Source: Malachius bipustulatus
Lineage: Eukaryota > Arthropoda > Insecta > Coleoptera > Melyridae
Direction of reading: 5' to 3'
Assembly: GCA_910589415.1 (NCBI GenBank)
Contig: OU342639.1
Span: 12,222,268-12,286,267 of the forward strand
Length of the DNA stretch: 64,000 bases
A program made the position numbers and the translations under genes. Positions 12,621 through 27,300 of the stretch are shown here, in pieces. The notes under the pieces were generated by a model that made no database searches, was not told the DNA's origin, and saw nothing but the letters and a program-made list of their open reading frames with translations. Numbering within the stretch: position 1 is the stretch's first letter; each line of letters starts with the position of its first letter.

Positions 12621-13051
12621 CAAATTTCCGATTACGATAATATAAATAAGATCGATTCCAAAGAACAGCTAATGTCAAAAAGAGACATGACCTATATAAC
12701 AGATTGGAGCGTCGATTTAACGCTTCGATTCGTGAGTTTCAAACATACAAAATCATATCGTCGTTTCATTTGGTTTTTGAAATATTCATTTACATTTTAT
12801 ATAAAAGCACACCAATCACACCATGACAAAAACAAATTGGTATGTAAATTTGATAAATATGAAATTGATAAAGAGATCAAAATAAAAGATCATGTGGCCT
12901 CCGTAAGCGTTTATTTATATCCCAACTAGTTATAACTAGTTGGTCAGTGGTCAAGGCGCAACCAGCCTATGACGTCAGGCTTGTGACAGCTAAATACGAG
13001 TGAGAGCATATGTATATCCGTTCCGTAGATCCTATCATATTCTAATCTAAG

Positions 13052-13562
13052 CAGTGTTGACTCCTGTGATAATGGCGCCCTGTTCGAGAGTGCTTCATGA
13101 CGCCCAATGCACGGATGCACAAAGCGGCGAAGTTAGGCTCTCATTTAGGGGGGCAAGGGAAAAAGAAATATTTAATCTTCAACATAAATTCAAATGCTTT
13201 GAATTTAAAAGAATTTTTTCAATGAAAGAAATTTTGTTGTAAAGAAATAATTAACTTCTTACATAGCGCATATTTGATATGTTATATAAAAATATGTAAT
13301 ATAAAGTGCGGCACTAGAACTAGTAGAAGTTTAATACTGGGGGGGGTCTGGGTTCCATATACCCCCCCCCCCAGTTCCATACCCCCCAGTAGAAGGGGTT
13401 TTTGAAAAAATAGCCCAAAATACTTGAGTTAATCAAATTTATTACGGCGCGCCGAATACCTACGGATTTAAAATTGATATTTCAAAACGAAAATTTTTTT
13501 TCGTGTTATTTTTTGGCGCCCTGTTCGACGGAACAGTTCGAACACCCCTGGAGCCGGCACTG
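13052..13562. mobile_element. Nonautonomous hAT-type element with 8-bp target duplication
   Basis: The left end CAGTGTTGACTCC and the right end, reverse complement CAGTGCCGGCTCC, form short imperfect inverted repeats. They are flanked by a perfect 8-bp duplication AATCTAAG (13044-13051 and 13563-13570). CAGTG ends with 8-bp duplications are the hAT hallmark. The 511-bp body has no transposase; it contains a 14-bp direct repeat GGCGCCCTGTTCGA (13074-13087, 13515-13528) and a G-run/C-run palindrome near 13339-13387. Confidence 0.85.
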
Positions 13563-15359
13563 AATCTAAGTCATATTCTTGGATAAAAAAATAAAATTAA
13601 CACGGGTCACAAAATTAAATAATTTTTATTTTATTCATAAATAATTGTATAAATTATAAAAAAATCTGGTCTTTATAATCGATCGATAACATGGTAATGT
13701 AATGATAACTAAAATTTGAATTCATGAACTCGTTTTCAGATCGGTTCCCTGCTGACGGCATGACGTCATTGCTATCCGTAAAAATATCCGTATTTCACGA
13801 GTAAAATTTCTCGAGTATTTGTGATTGTACTTATCCGTACGAGTAGTAAGTATTTTGGATGGAAAGTACTTGTGAGTAAAAAATTACGAGTAGTTTTTTT
13901 ACTCGTAACAAAAATACGAGTAAAGTACTCGAGTACATGGCCAGCTCTGTCCTGAACCAGCAGATTTAATTCCCACTACTTCAAGTAGTAGTTATTTGTC
14001 AGAAGGAAAAGTTCAAAAACGTGAACATTGGAGAACATAATAATTTCATTGGGTAATAATAACATTGGGTAAAGAGTTACACCGTTCATAATGAACGCCA
14101 TGTGATTGCACGTCCGTCATGCGCAGTAGCAAAAACGAGTGATTCGTGATTTATTAAATATGAAATTATGAAATAATATTAGGCTAGAAATTATTTGAGA
14201 ATAGAGATTTAGAAATAGAATCTGATTAAAGTTCGATTTAATAATTATTATTGTTTATTCCACCGTCCGTTTTTTGTTTTAATTAGGTATATTTGTTCAA
14301 CACTAATTTGCTCGATATTGCACCCAACAAAACACTAAAAGGTAACTCGGTTTACTCGAAAGTGTTCTTGGAATTGTCTATCAGTTAAAGTATGACAAGT
14401 ATGTTCAATATACAGCTTTATCCTCTTCGATACTTTTCCTTGAAAACTTAATTACCTAGATTTACGGCAAGTTCAGAGTCACATTCAACACTATCTTCGA
14501 AGTCATCATAAAAATCTGATATAATTATCTGGTAATAATATATGAAAAATTATTTATTATTGATTTGTTAATGAAACAAATTAAATTAGGTTATGTACAA
14601 CGGTCGAAAACTTCTGAGAGCGTTCACTTTAAAGCACACGGCGTTTATTCTGAACGCACACCAGTAGTCATCAGTTTGATTTACCTGTTACTTGTTGTTT
14701 GTCATTCAATAATCAGTTTTCAATTCATATTACCATATTGTCATTTGTCAGAAATCTGATTTTTTGAAAGATGGAAAATAATAAGGATGATGTAGAGTAC
14801 AAAAATTTATTTTTCCAATTTTAGAAAAGATTTAAATGTTCATGATATGCCTGAAGTGTAATGGTTTTTTTGATATATTTTTTTTATAATTAAGCTGCAA
14901 TAGTAATAAAAAAGGGGAAGTTATCTTGAAAATAACTGTGTTGAGGTAACAGAGGTGTAAGTACAACAACCAGGTAAGTAAGCACCTACCAGTTGCACTG
15001 GGACTTTGTAGGTGTTTTTATTTATTTATTTGGAATATTTCAAATTTCAATTGTTGGTACATAACCTTACTGATTTTTATAGGTTTTTCCTGATTTTTTA
15101 ATTATCAATAATTATTTAATTAAAATTTAAAATGAAGTTGACTTGAAGATGTGACACTTATTTCAACCTTTCATCCTACCTGTTGTGTACTGCATTATCC
15201 TTGAACATTACTTGTTTTCAAATCACTTGTTAATTAGTTTTGATAATTTTATTTTTCCTTTTATATACGCTTCCTGATTTACTTCTATTATTGTAGGTGT
15301 ACAAAAATTTTTGAGCAATCACAATCATGTAAAATTATAAGAAAACGAGAGGAATTAAA

Positions 15360-18300
15360 ATGGTTGAAATCGGTTCCTCGAGTCTTCTGCATTTAGGAGA
15401 CATCGTCTCCTTATATGCAGAAGGAGCCGTTTGTGGCTTTTTAAGCACATTGGGGTAAGATGCAGCGTTATTACTTTAGTTAAAAATTAATGTACGTAAT
15501 TTTAATTTTAGATTGGTCGACGATCGTTCTGTGGTATGTCCTGAAGCCGGCGATTTATCAAATCCTCCAAAGAAATTCAGAGGTATGTTTACTAATAAAT
15601 GATACTTCACTCATTTTTCTTCTTAATTTTGAATCTTGATACTTCATTGACTTGAATTATAGAAGAGTGGAGGTGAGGTAACTTTTTTGTCTTATTAGAT
15701 CATATACCAGAATTTAAAATTTCTCTGCCTCTGATTCATCTAAAATAACAAGTAGGTACTGTGGAGTGGTAAAAAAATTGGGTATATGGTCACTGTGCTA
15801 TAAGGGTAACTGTGTAAAGAAAAACTGAAGCAGTATTTTTTACATAAATTTCACAAAATAGTTTTTAACTAAAAAGTTGCGCTATGAAGATAACAGGATC
15901 ATCCTCTGGAAGAGAGTGCATGTGTCCTCACCCTTTTTTTACTAATCAAAAAAGTGATTTTATAATATTTTACTGCATTTATTGTAAATTTTGGATTTTA
16001 GATCAAGTCACAGATCGTTCTTCTCCTTGTAATACGATAGAATCATTCTGTATAATTTCTCTCACACACAGATGTGATAAATAAACCTGAATCACCTCAA
16101 AGAAATAAAGGTGTCCTGGTCAACTTTGGGAACATTCTAGTTTCTTTAGAAACATTCATCTCTACTTTCTATGATAAAAGAGTATTATATTTTTAATTGT
16201 TTTATATTAAGTAGGTAGGTATTATTGAACCACTTGAATTATATAAATATATGAGATTTTTCTTGGGATTTAGGATCTATCTAAGTCACTTGCCACTATA
16301 GGCTCCTTTTACAGAACGAATTAGAATTTTTGATTGAATTAAGAAGCAAGCAAATTACTTGTTTTTTTGTTTTCATAACAAATTTGCATATATGAAATTC
16401 AATAATTCCATTTTCAGATTGCCTGTTTAAAATATGTCCGATGAACAGATATTCAGCTCAAAAGCAATTTTGGAAAGCAGCCAAACAGAGCATGGGTTCA
16501 AATACAGACACAAGCTTATTAAAAAGATTGCATGTAAGTATAAATGTTCGAGTTGTATTCTTATACATGCAGAGTAAATAAGAGAAAGTATACATGAATC
16601 TTAAATAGCAATATATCAAAGAAGATTTCAGCTTATGTTATTTACAATAATGAAGAACAATAATAATTGTGTTTGTGTTTGATGAAAGCCCTAATTGAAA
16701 TTTTGCTGTAATTACTGATATTTTATATTTGAATAATGATAATCAAGTAGTAAACAGAAGATAAGCTTCTAAAAAAATAGTATGATTGACCTGTCCCAAA
16801 TTATTTGAATATGGTTATTGTAATAATTATAGATACAAATAATAAATATATCAGTACTAGATACAGCAATTGTATTAAAATATATGATAGGAATGAGTCC
16901 CACTTTTTATAATCTTATAATGTATTTTATTATTTATTTGAATTATAAATGTTTATATCGAAATTCGAAACCCTCCCTTCAGAAGGAATATCCTGAGCTT
17001 TCACAGATAACAATAAATTTTAAGCTCCCTTTTATTTTTTTATTTTTTAAAATCAACTTAACCGTTTTGAATTTTTAAGAATCACACAGGATCATATTAT
17101 ATCAGTACAACTGAAAGTCATAAATGTTAATTATTTTAATGAAACACATTCATGAAATTATGAGATATAATTTTTTTGTTCTTTATTCCACTAGTTTTTT
17201 TTATCCCCCTAGTTTAACTCCTTAAAAGGGGATCGTCTCAATTGAGACGCTACAAATTTTTTAATTATCTTTAGTAATTTCACTGAATTTTTTTTATAAA
17301 TTTTACCGTATTCTTTACGATTATCTTACCAATAGATGGTACTACTAAGCCAATAAGTTTAGCTCTTTTGGCAATTGTAAAACAACCAAAGGAAAACAAT
17401 TTAGATGACCAAATTTGTCATCATCTCAATTGAAACGTTACGTTTTAGAGGGGTTAAGATTGATTCTTTACATTCTAATGACATTGACAGATTATCACTG
17501 TCATGACATAAGTCAAATCACTCAATAATTTCGTTACCTATTATAGCATGCTGCCGAAATTGAGAAGAAACAGAACGAGACCGAAAATAAGAAACTCCTG
17601 GGTACAAACGTGCAATACGGTAGCGTAGTTCAGCTTCTTCATCTGAAATCTAACAAGTACTTAACAGTCAATAAGCGACTCCCTGCTTTATTAGAGAAAA
17701 ACGCCATGCGAGTGTACTTAGACGGGAACGGAAATGAAGGATCCTGGTTTTATATTTTGCCATTTTATAAATTAAGAACGACAGGCGATAATATCGTCCT
17801 CGGCGATAAAGTTATATTAAATCCTGTCAATACGGGAATTCAGGTGCTCCACGTCGCCGCTAATTATGAATTACCGGATAATCCTGGTTGTAAGGAAGTC
17901 AATATTGTTAACGGTAAGACAATCTGAATAAAAAATGCAAACTTACAGTTTTATACTTAACTTGATTATTATTACCAATTTTTTCTTATAAATATTTATC
18001 TCATTCCTCAATCTTCATGAAAAAACAAAGACTATCTAATTGAATTAATTTTATAGGCAGTACATCATGGAAAGTAACATTATTCATGGAGCATCGTGAG
18101 AATTCCGATGAGATCTTGAAAGGAGGGGATGTGGTTCGGTTGTTCCATGCTGAGCAGGAAAAATTTTTAACGATGGACGAATACAAAAAAACGTATCACG
18201 TATTCTTGAGAACGACGGGCCGTACAAGCGCAACGGCGGCGACGAGCAGTAAAGCTTTATGGGAAGTAGAAGTCGTTCAGACGGATCGTTGTAGAGGCGG

Positions 18301-21300
18301 CGCCGCTCAGTGGGACTCCTTGTTCCGGTTCAAGCATCTAGCGACCGGTCAGTACCTCGCTGCCGGTTCCGATAGCGATCCGAGTAAGATACCTGATGTG
18401 CCGACTTATCATCTAGTGCCAGTCGATTATCCTAATGAAATCGCTTCCCTCTTCGAGTTAGATCCGACTACTTTAACGAGAGGCGATTCGTTAGTACCGC
18501 AATCTAGTTATGTAAGGTTGCATCATTTTCTTACCAATTCGTGGGTGCATTCCACTTCTGTGCCAATTGATAAAGACGAAGAGAAGCCGGTCATGTCGAA
18601 AGTCGGCTGCGCTGTCATGAAAGAGGATAAGGAGGCTTTCGCTTTGATTTCTGTATCGCCTGTCGAAGTTAGAGATCTTGATTTCGCTAATGATGCTTGC
18701 AAATTGTTATCGAGTCTGTCCGTTAAATTGGAAAAAGGGACTATTTCTCATAATGAGAGGAGGTAATACTTTGAGTTGTGTAATTTTTGTTGTGGTTGTA
18801 TGAATTTAAATATTTTAGATCTCTAACAAACCTGTTGCAAGATATTGTGTATTTTGTTGCTGAATTGGAGAACGAGCAGAATAAAACAGAGGCTTTAGAT
18901 TTAATTGTTACTAATCCCAATAGAGACAGACAAAAATTACTTAGAGAGCAAGCTATTCTTAAACAGCTTTTCAAAATTTTACAGGTAAGTGTTAACTACA
19001 CTTTGTTTATTGTATAAATTCCATAAAATGATAATTATATTTTCTGTTGATTTATTTTACAGTATATCTTCTGGATGTGATTATTTTTTAAGCATTGGCG
19101 TTGTGATGCTTTTTTTATCTCTATCTCTTACTTATGTAACAAGTGAACAGGTGAAAAGTTGGAAAAATTTTTAATTACATACGTATTTCGAGTTCAGTAT
19201 GAGAATTTAGAACTAATAATAATAATAATAATAATCATCTAGTTTTATTTTAACTAATTTTTTTTATGCAGGTGATTTTTTAGGTGACACTTTTTTATTA
19301 TGAAGAGAACTTCGATCAAACAAATGACTTTTCCAAATAAATTATCCTAGTCCTCCATAATCGTCATCACTAGAGAAAAAATTTACGTTTGTGATACTTA
19401 AAATTGGGTAAAATTGGTTAAATGTTGAACAGAATTTCAGTGGAAATTCGGAAGTTTGAAAATAAGTAAATGGTTTTGTTGGTGTACATAAGTCGTCATC
19501 AAATATGCATTTGACATTTGAAAAGTTTTCAAAGCCGACTAGATTCCAGGGTTTACTTTTTTTCTTATCGCACTATATTGTTTTTTCATGTCGTTCTTAA
19601 TAATAAATAAACTTTTGGATTCTTTGATTTATTTATGCTGAACGACAGAAAAAAATATAATAGCGGCCATAAGAAAAACAAAAGTTGACTATGAAAGCTG
19701 TAAGATCAAGTCGGCTTTGAAAATTCTAATAATGCCAGATGTCTTTCCTTTTTTTTAACCGACCTCCATAACTTTAACTTTTGTCTTTTTTACAGAAATC
19801 AACTTAGAAACTTGCTGAAATATAATAGGTGACAAGTGCTAGATTTTGTATTTTGAAAATATGAAAATTTGTTTTATTGAGTTCTCACATAGTTAAAAAT
19901 AAAAAGTGGTAGCTTTTAAATAACCCTGTATTTATTAGTGTTTGTGTGAAATTTTTTATTTGTATAATTCCTCCATAGTTGAAGGTAATTGATTAGATTA
20001 TTTCAAAAATATTTGTATACTTGTAGATAAAAATTACCTCTCACTTTTATTGGATTTTGTCAAATTTTCGAATGAATGTTCCCTAAATTTTCCTTGATGC
20101 ATGGTGTGTAATGGTTGGTTTTTCTTGATACTTATTACTATAAATATTTTACTCGTTATCTACAGAAGGGGAGTTATTATCGTTTTGTTTCTTGTTTCAG
20201 GGACCATTTTTAGAATCTCCAAATGGTGATGGGCCATTCTTAAAAATAGAAGAACTAAACGATCCTCGACACTCGTCTTACAAGTATATTTTTAGATTAT
20301 GTTATAGAATATTACGATTAAGTCAACAAGATTATAGAAAAAATCAGGTAATTTTAATTTTTTTGTTTGGTTTTTGCTGCATGGTCCGCGATCGTTACTG
20401 TATATTATTTTATTTTAATTTATTAAATAAATCGAAATCAGCAGGAATAAAATGCCGTCGTTCTAAAGAGAATAAAAATAAATATAAAAAGCCCATCATT
20501 TTTTTAGGTTTTTGGGAATCATCACAATTATTGGTGTTTTGTTTCTGATTGGTAACAGCTGTCGAAACAAAAAAAATTGTAGCGTTTTTAACAAAAACCT
20601 TTACGTGTTTCTTACGTAAAAACCTCATGGATTTTATTGACTTTTTTGTCATATAAAGTTCATGGCTTTTCGGAATTATTTCTTTTAAAATTGAGATGGA
20701 GTTGATAGAACAGTGACAGCTGTTAAATGTCAAATTTATAATAAAACTTAGTTCGTAAATAAATCTTAAACTTATTAGAGAAGGAGGTGGATTTTTTTAT
20801 AGTCCATAAAATTTGAGACATTTCAGTTTGGGAGGTGGAAATTTGCGCTTAAAACTTTAATATAATTTTCAAGGGAGGATCAATAGAAAAATACAAAAAT
20901 ATTTGGCTTTTGTTGTCATTGTCAGTAATAAAATCTATATCTGGATTATCAAAGAGAGGGAGAGCTCTTCTCTCTGACCTCTTGCACCTGGACCACTCAT
21001 TTACGCTTCCTCTAGAGGACCTATCTAGATCTACACTTTATCCAACCATATCTTTGAGACATCTGATTGCTCAGATTTATTGAAGAATTTATCCCGGCCC
21101 CGGCTAAACCTAATTAGTTCTGATCGAGGAGGTTGATTGATATTTAAACTTAGGGGTACTCTTTAATTTTTTTTGTGAAAGTTTTTCTATTTCGTCTCTG
21201 AATCGGACTGTGCAGCATGAATCTGGGACTGAGATTGTGCGGTACACCTGATTTCCTCTTTTTCTTTTGCAGGAATATATCGCCACACATTTTGGTTTCA

Positions 21301-24300
21301 TGCAAAAACAAATAGGTTATGATATCCTAGCGGAAGATACAATCACTGCCCTTCTTCACAATAATAGAAAGCTTTTAGAAAAACATATAACTCCGGCTGA
21401 AATAGAAACCTTTGTCGGTTTAGTTAGGAAAAATATGTACACCTGGGAATCTCGTTTTCTCGATTATCTATCCGATCTTTGCATATCGAATAAAAAAGCA
21501 ATACCAGTCACGCAAGAACTGATCTGTAAAAGCGTTCTCAGTCAGAAAAACTCCGACATATTAATAGAAACGAGAATGATGCGAATGCAAGTAGAGCTCC
21601 ATGACATTAACGAAGATGGCCTCCTGGATAACGAAGACGAAGACGTTGAGAACTTAGTCAGGGTAGTAGAAGAATGCCAAATAGTTTTATTGTGGAATAA
21701 TCGACAGAAGAAAATGTCGTTAACTGATCTATGCGCTGCCAAGGAGAATCAACCGATTTTAGATTATTACAGACATCAATTGGATCTATTCTCCAATATG
21801 TGTCTAAATAGACAATACTTAGCTTTAAATAATCTTTCACCCCATTTAGATATAGAGTTGATTTTAAAATGTATGGCCGACGAGAACGTCAGTTTTGATT
21901 TAAGAGCGTCATTTTGCCGTTTAATGCTTCATCTTCACGTAGATCGAGACCCACAAGAGCCTGTAACACCCGTCAAATATGCCAGACTTTGGTCTGAAAT
22001 ACCTTCAAAGATGTCAATTAATGAGTAAGTAGAAGAAATATGATTTTGAAAAATAATTCAATGAAATATATTTTTAGTTACGATTGTAACAGAACACCTG
22101 ACCCGAACAAAGAAGCTGTAAGAGCTCGATTTTCATCCACCATAGCGTTCGTTGAGAATTATTTATGTAACGTCGTCGCAAAGATGTGGTCGTTTGCCGA
22201 TCAGGAACAAAATAAACTTACTTTCGAGGTAACATTGTTTAGATCTTTACATATTTTTTTTACAAGTCTGTCAATTTCAGGTAGTCAAATTAGCTAGGGA
22301 GTTGATTTATTTCGGGTTTTATAGTTTTTCCGATTTATTACGGTTAACTAAGACCTTATTGAGTATCCTGGATTGTGTTTCTGAGAGTGATTTCGTCGAA
22401 GGAAGAGTCTCCACCGGTGATATCGATTGTAAGTAGCCTGAAACTATCTCATGGTGAGGGATTTAATTCGATATAAACTCTCTCATAAATAATCTGTGAA
22501 TTGTCGCTGTTTGTAGCTTCTGAATGCATATTAAAATTTATTATAAAATCAGAAAGCCTATGTTAAGTTTTCTATGAAGTCGATAGATAAAGTACTTATT
22601 ATGTATTAATAAATGCTTCTATAAACCTTTTAAAGTACTTTATTTAAACTAAAACTCTTCAAACATCTATCTAATATTTTCAAACTGACTTATTTACATC
22701 AAATTCTAATAATAAATTGTAACTAAGTTATTTCAAAAACAAATCAAAAACAATAAAATAAAACTACTTTGATGCATTTCCAACAGCCTATTCACCCAAA
22801 GGGTCTTTGAACCTGAATATCAACAATAGCTTATTGGAAATATTAGCTGATTTTATTCCCTCTTGAGTTTTATGGACTTCAAAAAAAATTTTATAGCGAC
22901 TTTGGTTCTAAGAATCGATTTCTACACTTGTATCGAAAAAAAGAATTTTTTGCCATTTTACTGGTACAGAATTGTTCAAAGCTATGGCTTCACGCATAAA
23001 AATGACCAATTCTTTGAAGTAATTAACAGTTCACTAAGAGGAAAAGGGGGGAATCACAGGAAGTAACGGATTTCAGTTTTGGATTTTTTGGGCTTGTTTC
23101 AGTTCTCAAAAGTGACATCCAGAATGCTCTAAGAATCATTCAAAGTAAAGTTTTCCTGTTCCTTTAAAGTCTTATTAGTAGTTCCTTTGGAACTACTTTT
23201 AATAATAAAGTATTACATCTATAAACTTGAACCAAAGGCTCATGTAGCGATAATTGATGGGTTATTAATAGTAATTGTCATGTTAAATTAATAATCAATA
23301 AATATTTTAGCAGCAACATATGAAGACGGTAAGCTAGATGTGTCAAAGAAGCGTACTATTGTTGTGTATTTTCTGCTTTCTTGTAATTAATTTTTATTTT
23401 GCCTTCGCCCTTTATTAGATTTTTAATTTAAATATAAACATTATTTTAACAGCGGAAGGCGGAGTCTTAAGAACAATAGGTGACATGGGGGCCGTAATGA
23501 CGTCTTTAACACTCGGACCTGTAGGAAGATCTGTGGTTTCCCCCAATGCGGTTCAACACAAAAATTCCCATTTTCTGAAAGAATATCCGCTTGTCATGGA
23601 CACTAAATTGAAAATAATCGAAATATTACAAGTAAGAGGCTGTCTGTTGGTATTGGTAATTAATAACGATCTTTACATAACTTTTCTGCAGTTCATCCTG
23701 GATGTACGCCTAGATTACCGCATCAGTTGTCTCTTATCAATCTTCAAGCAAGAGTTTGACGAGTCGGAGAGGCACCATCCCGGTGATACCGTCACTTTAC
23801 ACAAGAATATCGATTTGGAACTGATAGGAAGTCAAGCGGAGGGTATATTCGGTAGTAGCGAAGAAAGCGCGGTGCTAGATTTAGACGGTTACGGGGGTCG
23901 CACTTTTCTAAGGGTGCTCCTTCATTTAACAATGCACGATTACCCTTCGTTAGTTTCAGGCGCTCTTCATTTACTTTTCAGACATTTCAGTCAAAGGCAG
24001 GAGGTGCTACAAGCTTTTAGACAGGTAAGGAATTTACTATTAGGTGCAAGTAGTGTAATCACCTCTGTGAAATTTATTTTAGGTTCAATTATTAGTTTCC
24101 GACAGTGATGTCGAATCGTATAAGCAGATAAAAGCCGATCTAGATGTATTACGGCAGTCGGTTGAAAAATCCGAGTTGTGGGTGTATAAAGCGAAGCAAG
24201 AAGAACATTCCAGTAGTAGTACGAAGAAGGCTAAAGATGAAGATGAAGAAATGCCGGTGAAATCGCCAACAATGAGCGTTCTGGAGAAGAAAGGATCCGC

Positions 24301-27300
24301 TATTAATCTAGATGTAGGTCCGCCGTTACATCCGGAACAAGCGGACGAATATAAAAAGATCCAGCAGATTTTAATCAGGATGAATAAGCTTTGCACTCAA
24401 GGATCATCAGGTATCCGATCATTATTAACCTTGATCGTTTTCTATCATATATGATCTACGGCTACATCAGAGTAGTAATTATATTCTTGATACAATAGTT
24501 TTATTTTAATTAAGAGATGGGATCTTTCATTAAAATCGTTCCGTATTTCCGAAGAGCAGATCTTGTTTTAAAAAAATCCCATTTGTCTAGCTCTACTCCT
24601 TCAAATTATAGCAATGCAACCTGTATGTATAGGAAGCGGGGTTGAGACTGTGTGAACAAGAACATGTTTTTCACAAGGAGCACTCCAAAAAAGGGTCTTC
24701 TTGTTACCGTCTAATTTCCTAGTCAAGAAAAAAAGAAAGGTGGTTATTGCTTTCTCTCGCTCCAGTCTGGGAGCTTTCAGATTAGTTGGCAACTGAACTA
24801 GAAGGGAAAAACGTGGATGATTGAATACCCCCAGCAAACCGGCACAATTTTGAAATTAAATTTATACAAATTCTCAACTTAACATGGTCTGCCTCTACGT
24901 TGTGTTATTTTTATTAAAACAGACCCTTCTACACATCGTAAAGAAAAAAATTAAAAGTATACCTCAATTAATCCTTGCATTCTGAGAGATATGCAGGGTG
25001 TATTACCCTCTTTTGCAGTTTTTTGATGAGCCACTATGTATTTTGGTGGAAAATTGAGTTGAATAAGAGTTGAACTTCGGCAAAACTATACAGAATTTGC
25101 AACAAGTTACAAAACCAAAATCATAGGAAATTTTCTACTCTACTACTTTGGCCCTATGGAATTTTACACCAAAATAAATAGTTTTTCATTAAAACACAAA
25201 AAATGGAAAAATCACCCTGTATACATGTATTTCTTTTTTATAGTGAAATACGTGTACCTACACACAGTTCCAACACTCCTTCCTATATAGGCCGCATTGC
25301 TGTAGAGAAAATTTCCCTAAAACAACAATTTTTTGACTAATTTGAAGGGACTGTCAACAAAAAAATCCCTCACAAGAAAATGCTGACTTTTTGGTAGAAA
25401 ATATTGTAATTTCTTGAAGCGATTCTTTGTAATATTTGTATTGGTTGTTTTTCTCAAGGTGGCGTTGTAAAACCAAGAAAACACGAGCAGAGATTACTCA
25501 GAAACATCGGCGTTCAGGCTGTCGTTCTGGATTTACTCCAGATTCCCTACGATGAAAAAGAAGACATCCGAATGAACGAACTAATGCGACTGGCTCACGA
25601 ATTCCTTCAGAATTTTTGCCTGGGAAACCAACAAAATCAGGTCTTGCTGTATAAACATTTGGACTTATTTTTGAATCCCGGTGTAAGTATGATTCAGTTT
25701 AATCGTCATCGACGTTTGTAGTAAATATTAAATTTGTCAGATACGAGAAGCTCAGACTGTTTGTGCGATTTTCCAAGATAATTCCACCTTATGTAACGAA
25801 GTGAATGAAAAAGTAATACAGCATTTTGTACACTGCATCGAATCGCACGGAAGACACGTGCAGTATCTGAAATTCCTGCAAACTGTTGTCAAGGCTGAAA
25901 ATCAATTCATTAGAAAAAGTCAGGATATGGTCATGCAGGAGGTAATTTACCAGTACATGGTGGTTATATTTATTTGTTAATCGCTTTTGCAGTTGATAAA
26001 TGCCGGTGAAGACGTCTTGGTGTTCTATAACGATAAAGCCTCTTTCAATCACTTTATAGAAATGATGCGGTCTGAAAGACACTGCATGGACGAAGGTAGT
26101 CCATTAAAATATCATGTTGAACTCGTCAAATTACTCGCCTGTTGTACAATGGGAAAAAATGTCTATACTGAGATAAAATGCCATAGTCTCTTGCCTTTGG
26201 ATGATATCGTAGCTATGGTGGGTAATTTTTGTGACCATCTTTTTAAACTTATAATTATATTCTTGGAGATAATTAGTTGATTAATTAATAAAATAAAATA
26301 TGATTAATTAGTTTTAATTGATTAATTAAAGGTGACTCATCCGGATTGTATACCTGAAGTGAAAGAAGCGTACGTTGGGTTTCTGAATCATTGCTATATA
26401 GACACGGAGGTGGAAATGAAGGAGATTTACACATCGAATCACATGTGGACGTTATTCGAGAAGTCTTTTCTTGTCGATATGGCTGATATCGCAACAGCGC
26501 CGGCCGATAGGAAGCATCCCGATAAAGCTTTAGAGAATTACGTCACCAATTGCGTTATGAATATTATATCGACATTTTTCAGTAGTCCATTTTCAGACCA
26601 AAGCACGACCGTGCAGGTATATTTTTCTTTAAATTATTTATGATAATTGCATGTACGTGTTTTCTTTCACCTGGGTTTTTCTCATGCTTTACTTTTACCT
26701 TAAATAATAATAATAATAATAATTAGTTTAGTATTGATAGTTTAGTCGCTTTTGCTCTTTATTATATAATTTACAGTTTTATGCTAAGAGTCTCGTTACC
26801 ACTCGATTGGGGATTATAATTCTTAATGTGAATAGAAACGAATATTTCCTAAATGATAACGATCCCCAATCAAGTGGTATTGTAATAATTGAAACTATCA
26901 ATATTGCAACTTGGTGCCTATGGTTTTTTGTTGGGGGTTTTGTAATAGAAACATCTGCATGAGGCGAGAGTGTTCTGGAGTGACTCCACAATGGATGATT
27001 ATGACCCTTTCACTGCAAATACACCACTCAAACAAACTCCGTTCCCTGCCAATGTAAGTAGCTTAATGGGCTTTTAGATTACCTTTTTAATTTTAAAATT
27101 TAACGACATTCTTTAATAAATTAAGAGTTCAGGATTGCTTGTAGTCTTAGTTCATTTGTTATACCGGATGTTATTTATTAAATTAGTGGGACACGGGACA
27201 TGGATAAGTCTTTGACGGAATGTAAAATGATTAAATTAAACTCAACATGTCTTGATGAAAAGTTGACAACGACAGGTGACATGTGTCATGAATTGGCAGC

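Larger units (their letters stand above)
11499..15359. other. Region upstream of Itpr, no coding exon seen
   Basis: This should contain the Itpr promoter and any noncoding 5' exons, which I cannot place. It includes the dispersed repeat (12130-12620), a hAT-type MITE (13052-13562), and a stretch at about 13780-13949 rich in CTCGAGTA/TACTCG repeats ending GGCCAGCTCTG, which looks like the end of another hAT-like element (its reverse complement begins CAGAGCTGGCC). No coding frame here has protein-like character. Confidence 0.5.

Noticed and set aside
12328..12678. 116-codon minus-strand frame
   Set aside because: It lies inside the dispersed repeat shared with 38.1 kb, where the frame is not kept in the other copy, and has no domain.
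13054..13242. Frame beginning MLTPVIMAPCSRV
   Set aside because: Entirely inside the hAT-type MITE and not transposase-like.
20192..20548. 118-codon frame in Itpr
   Set aside because: Only 20201-20347 is coding; the rest is intron read-through beyond the donor GTAATT.
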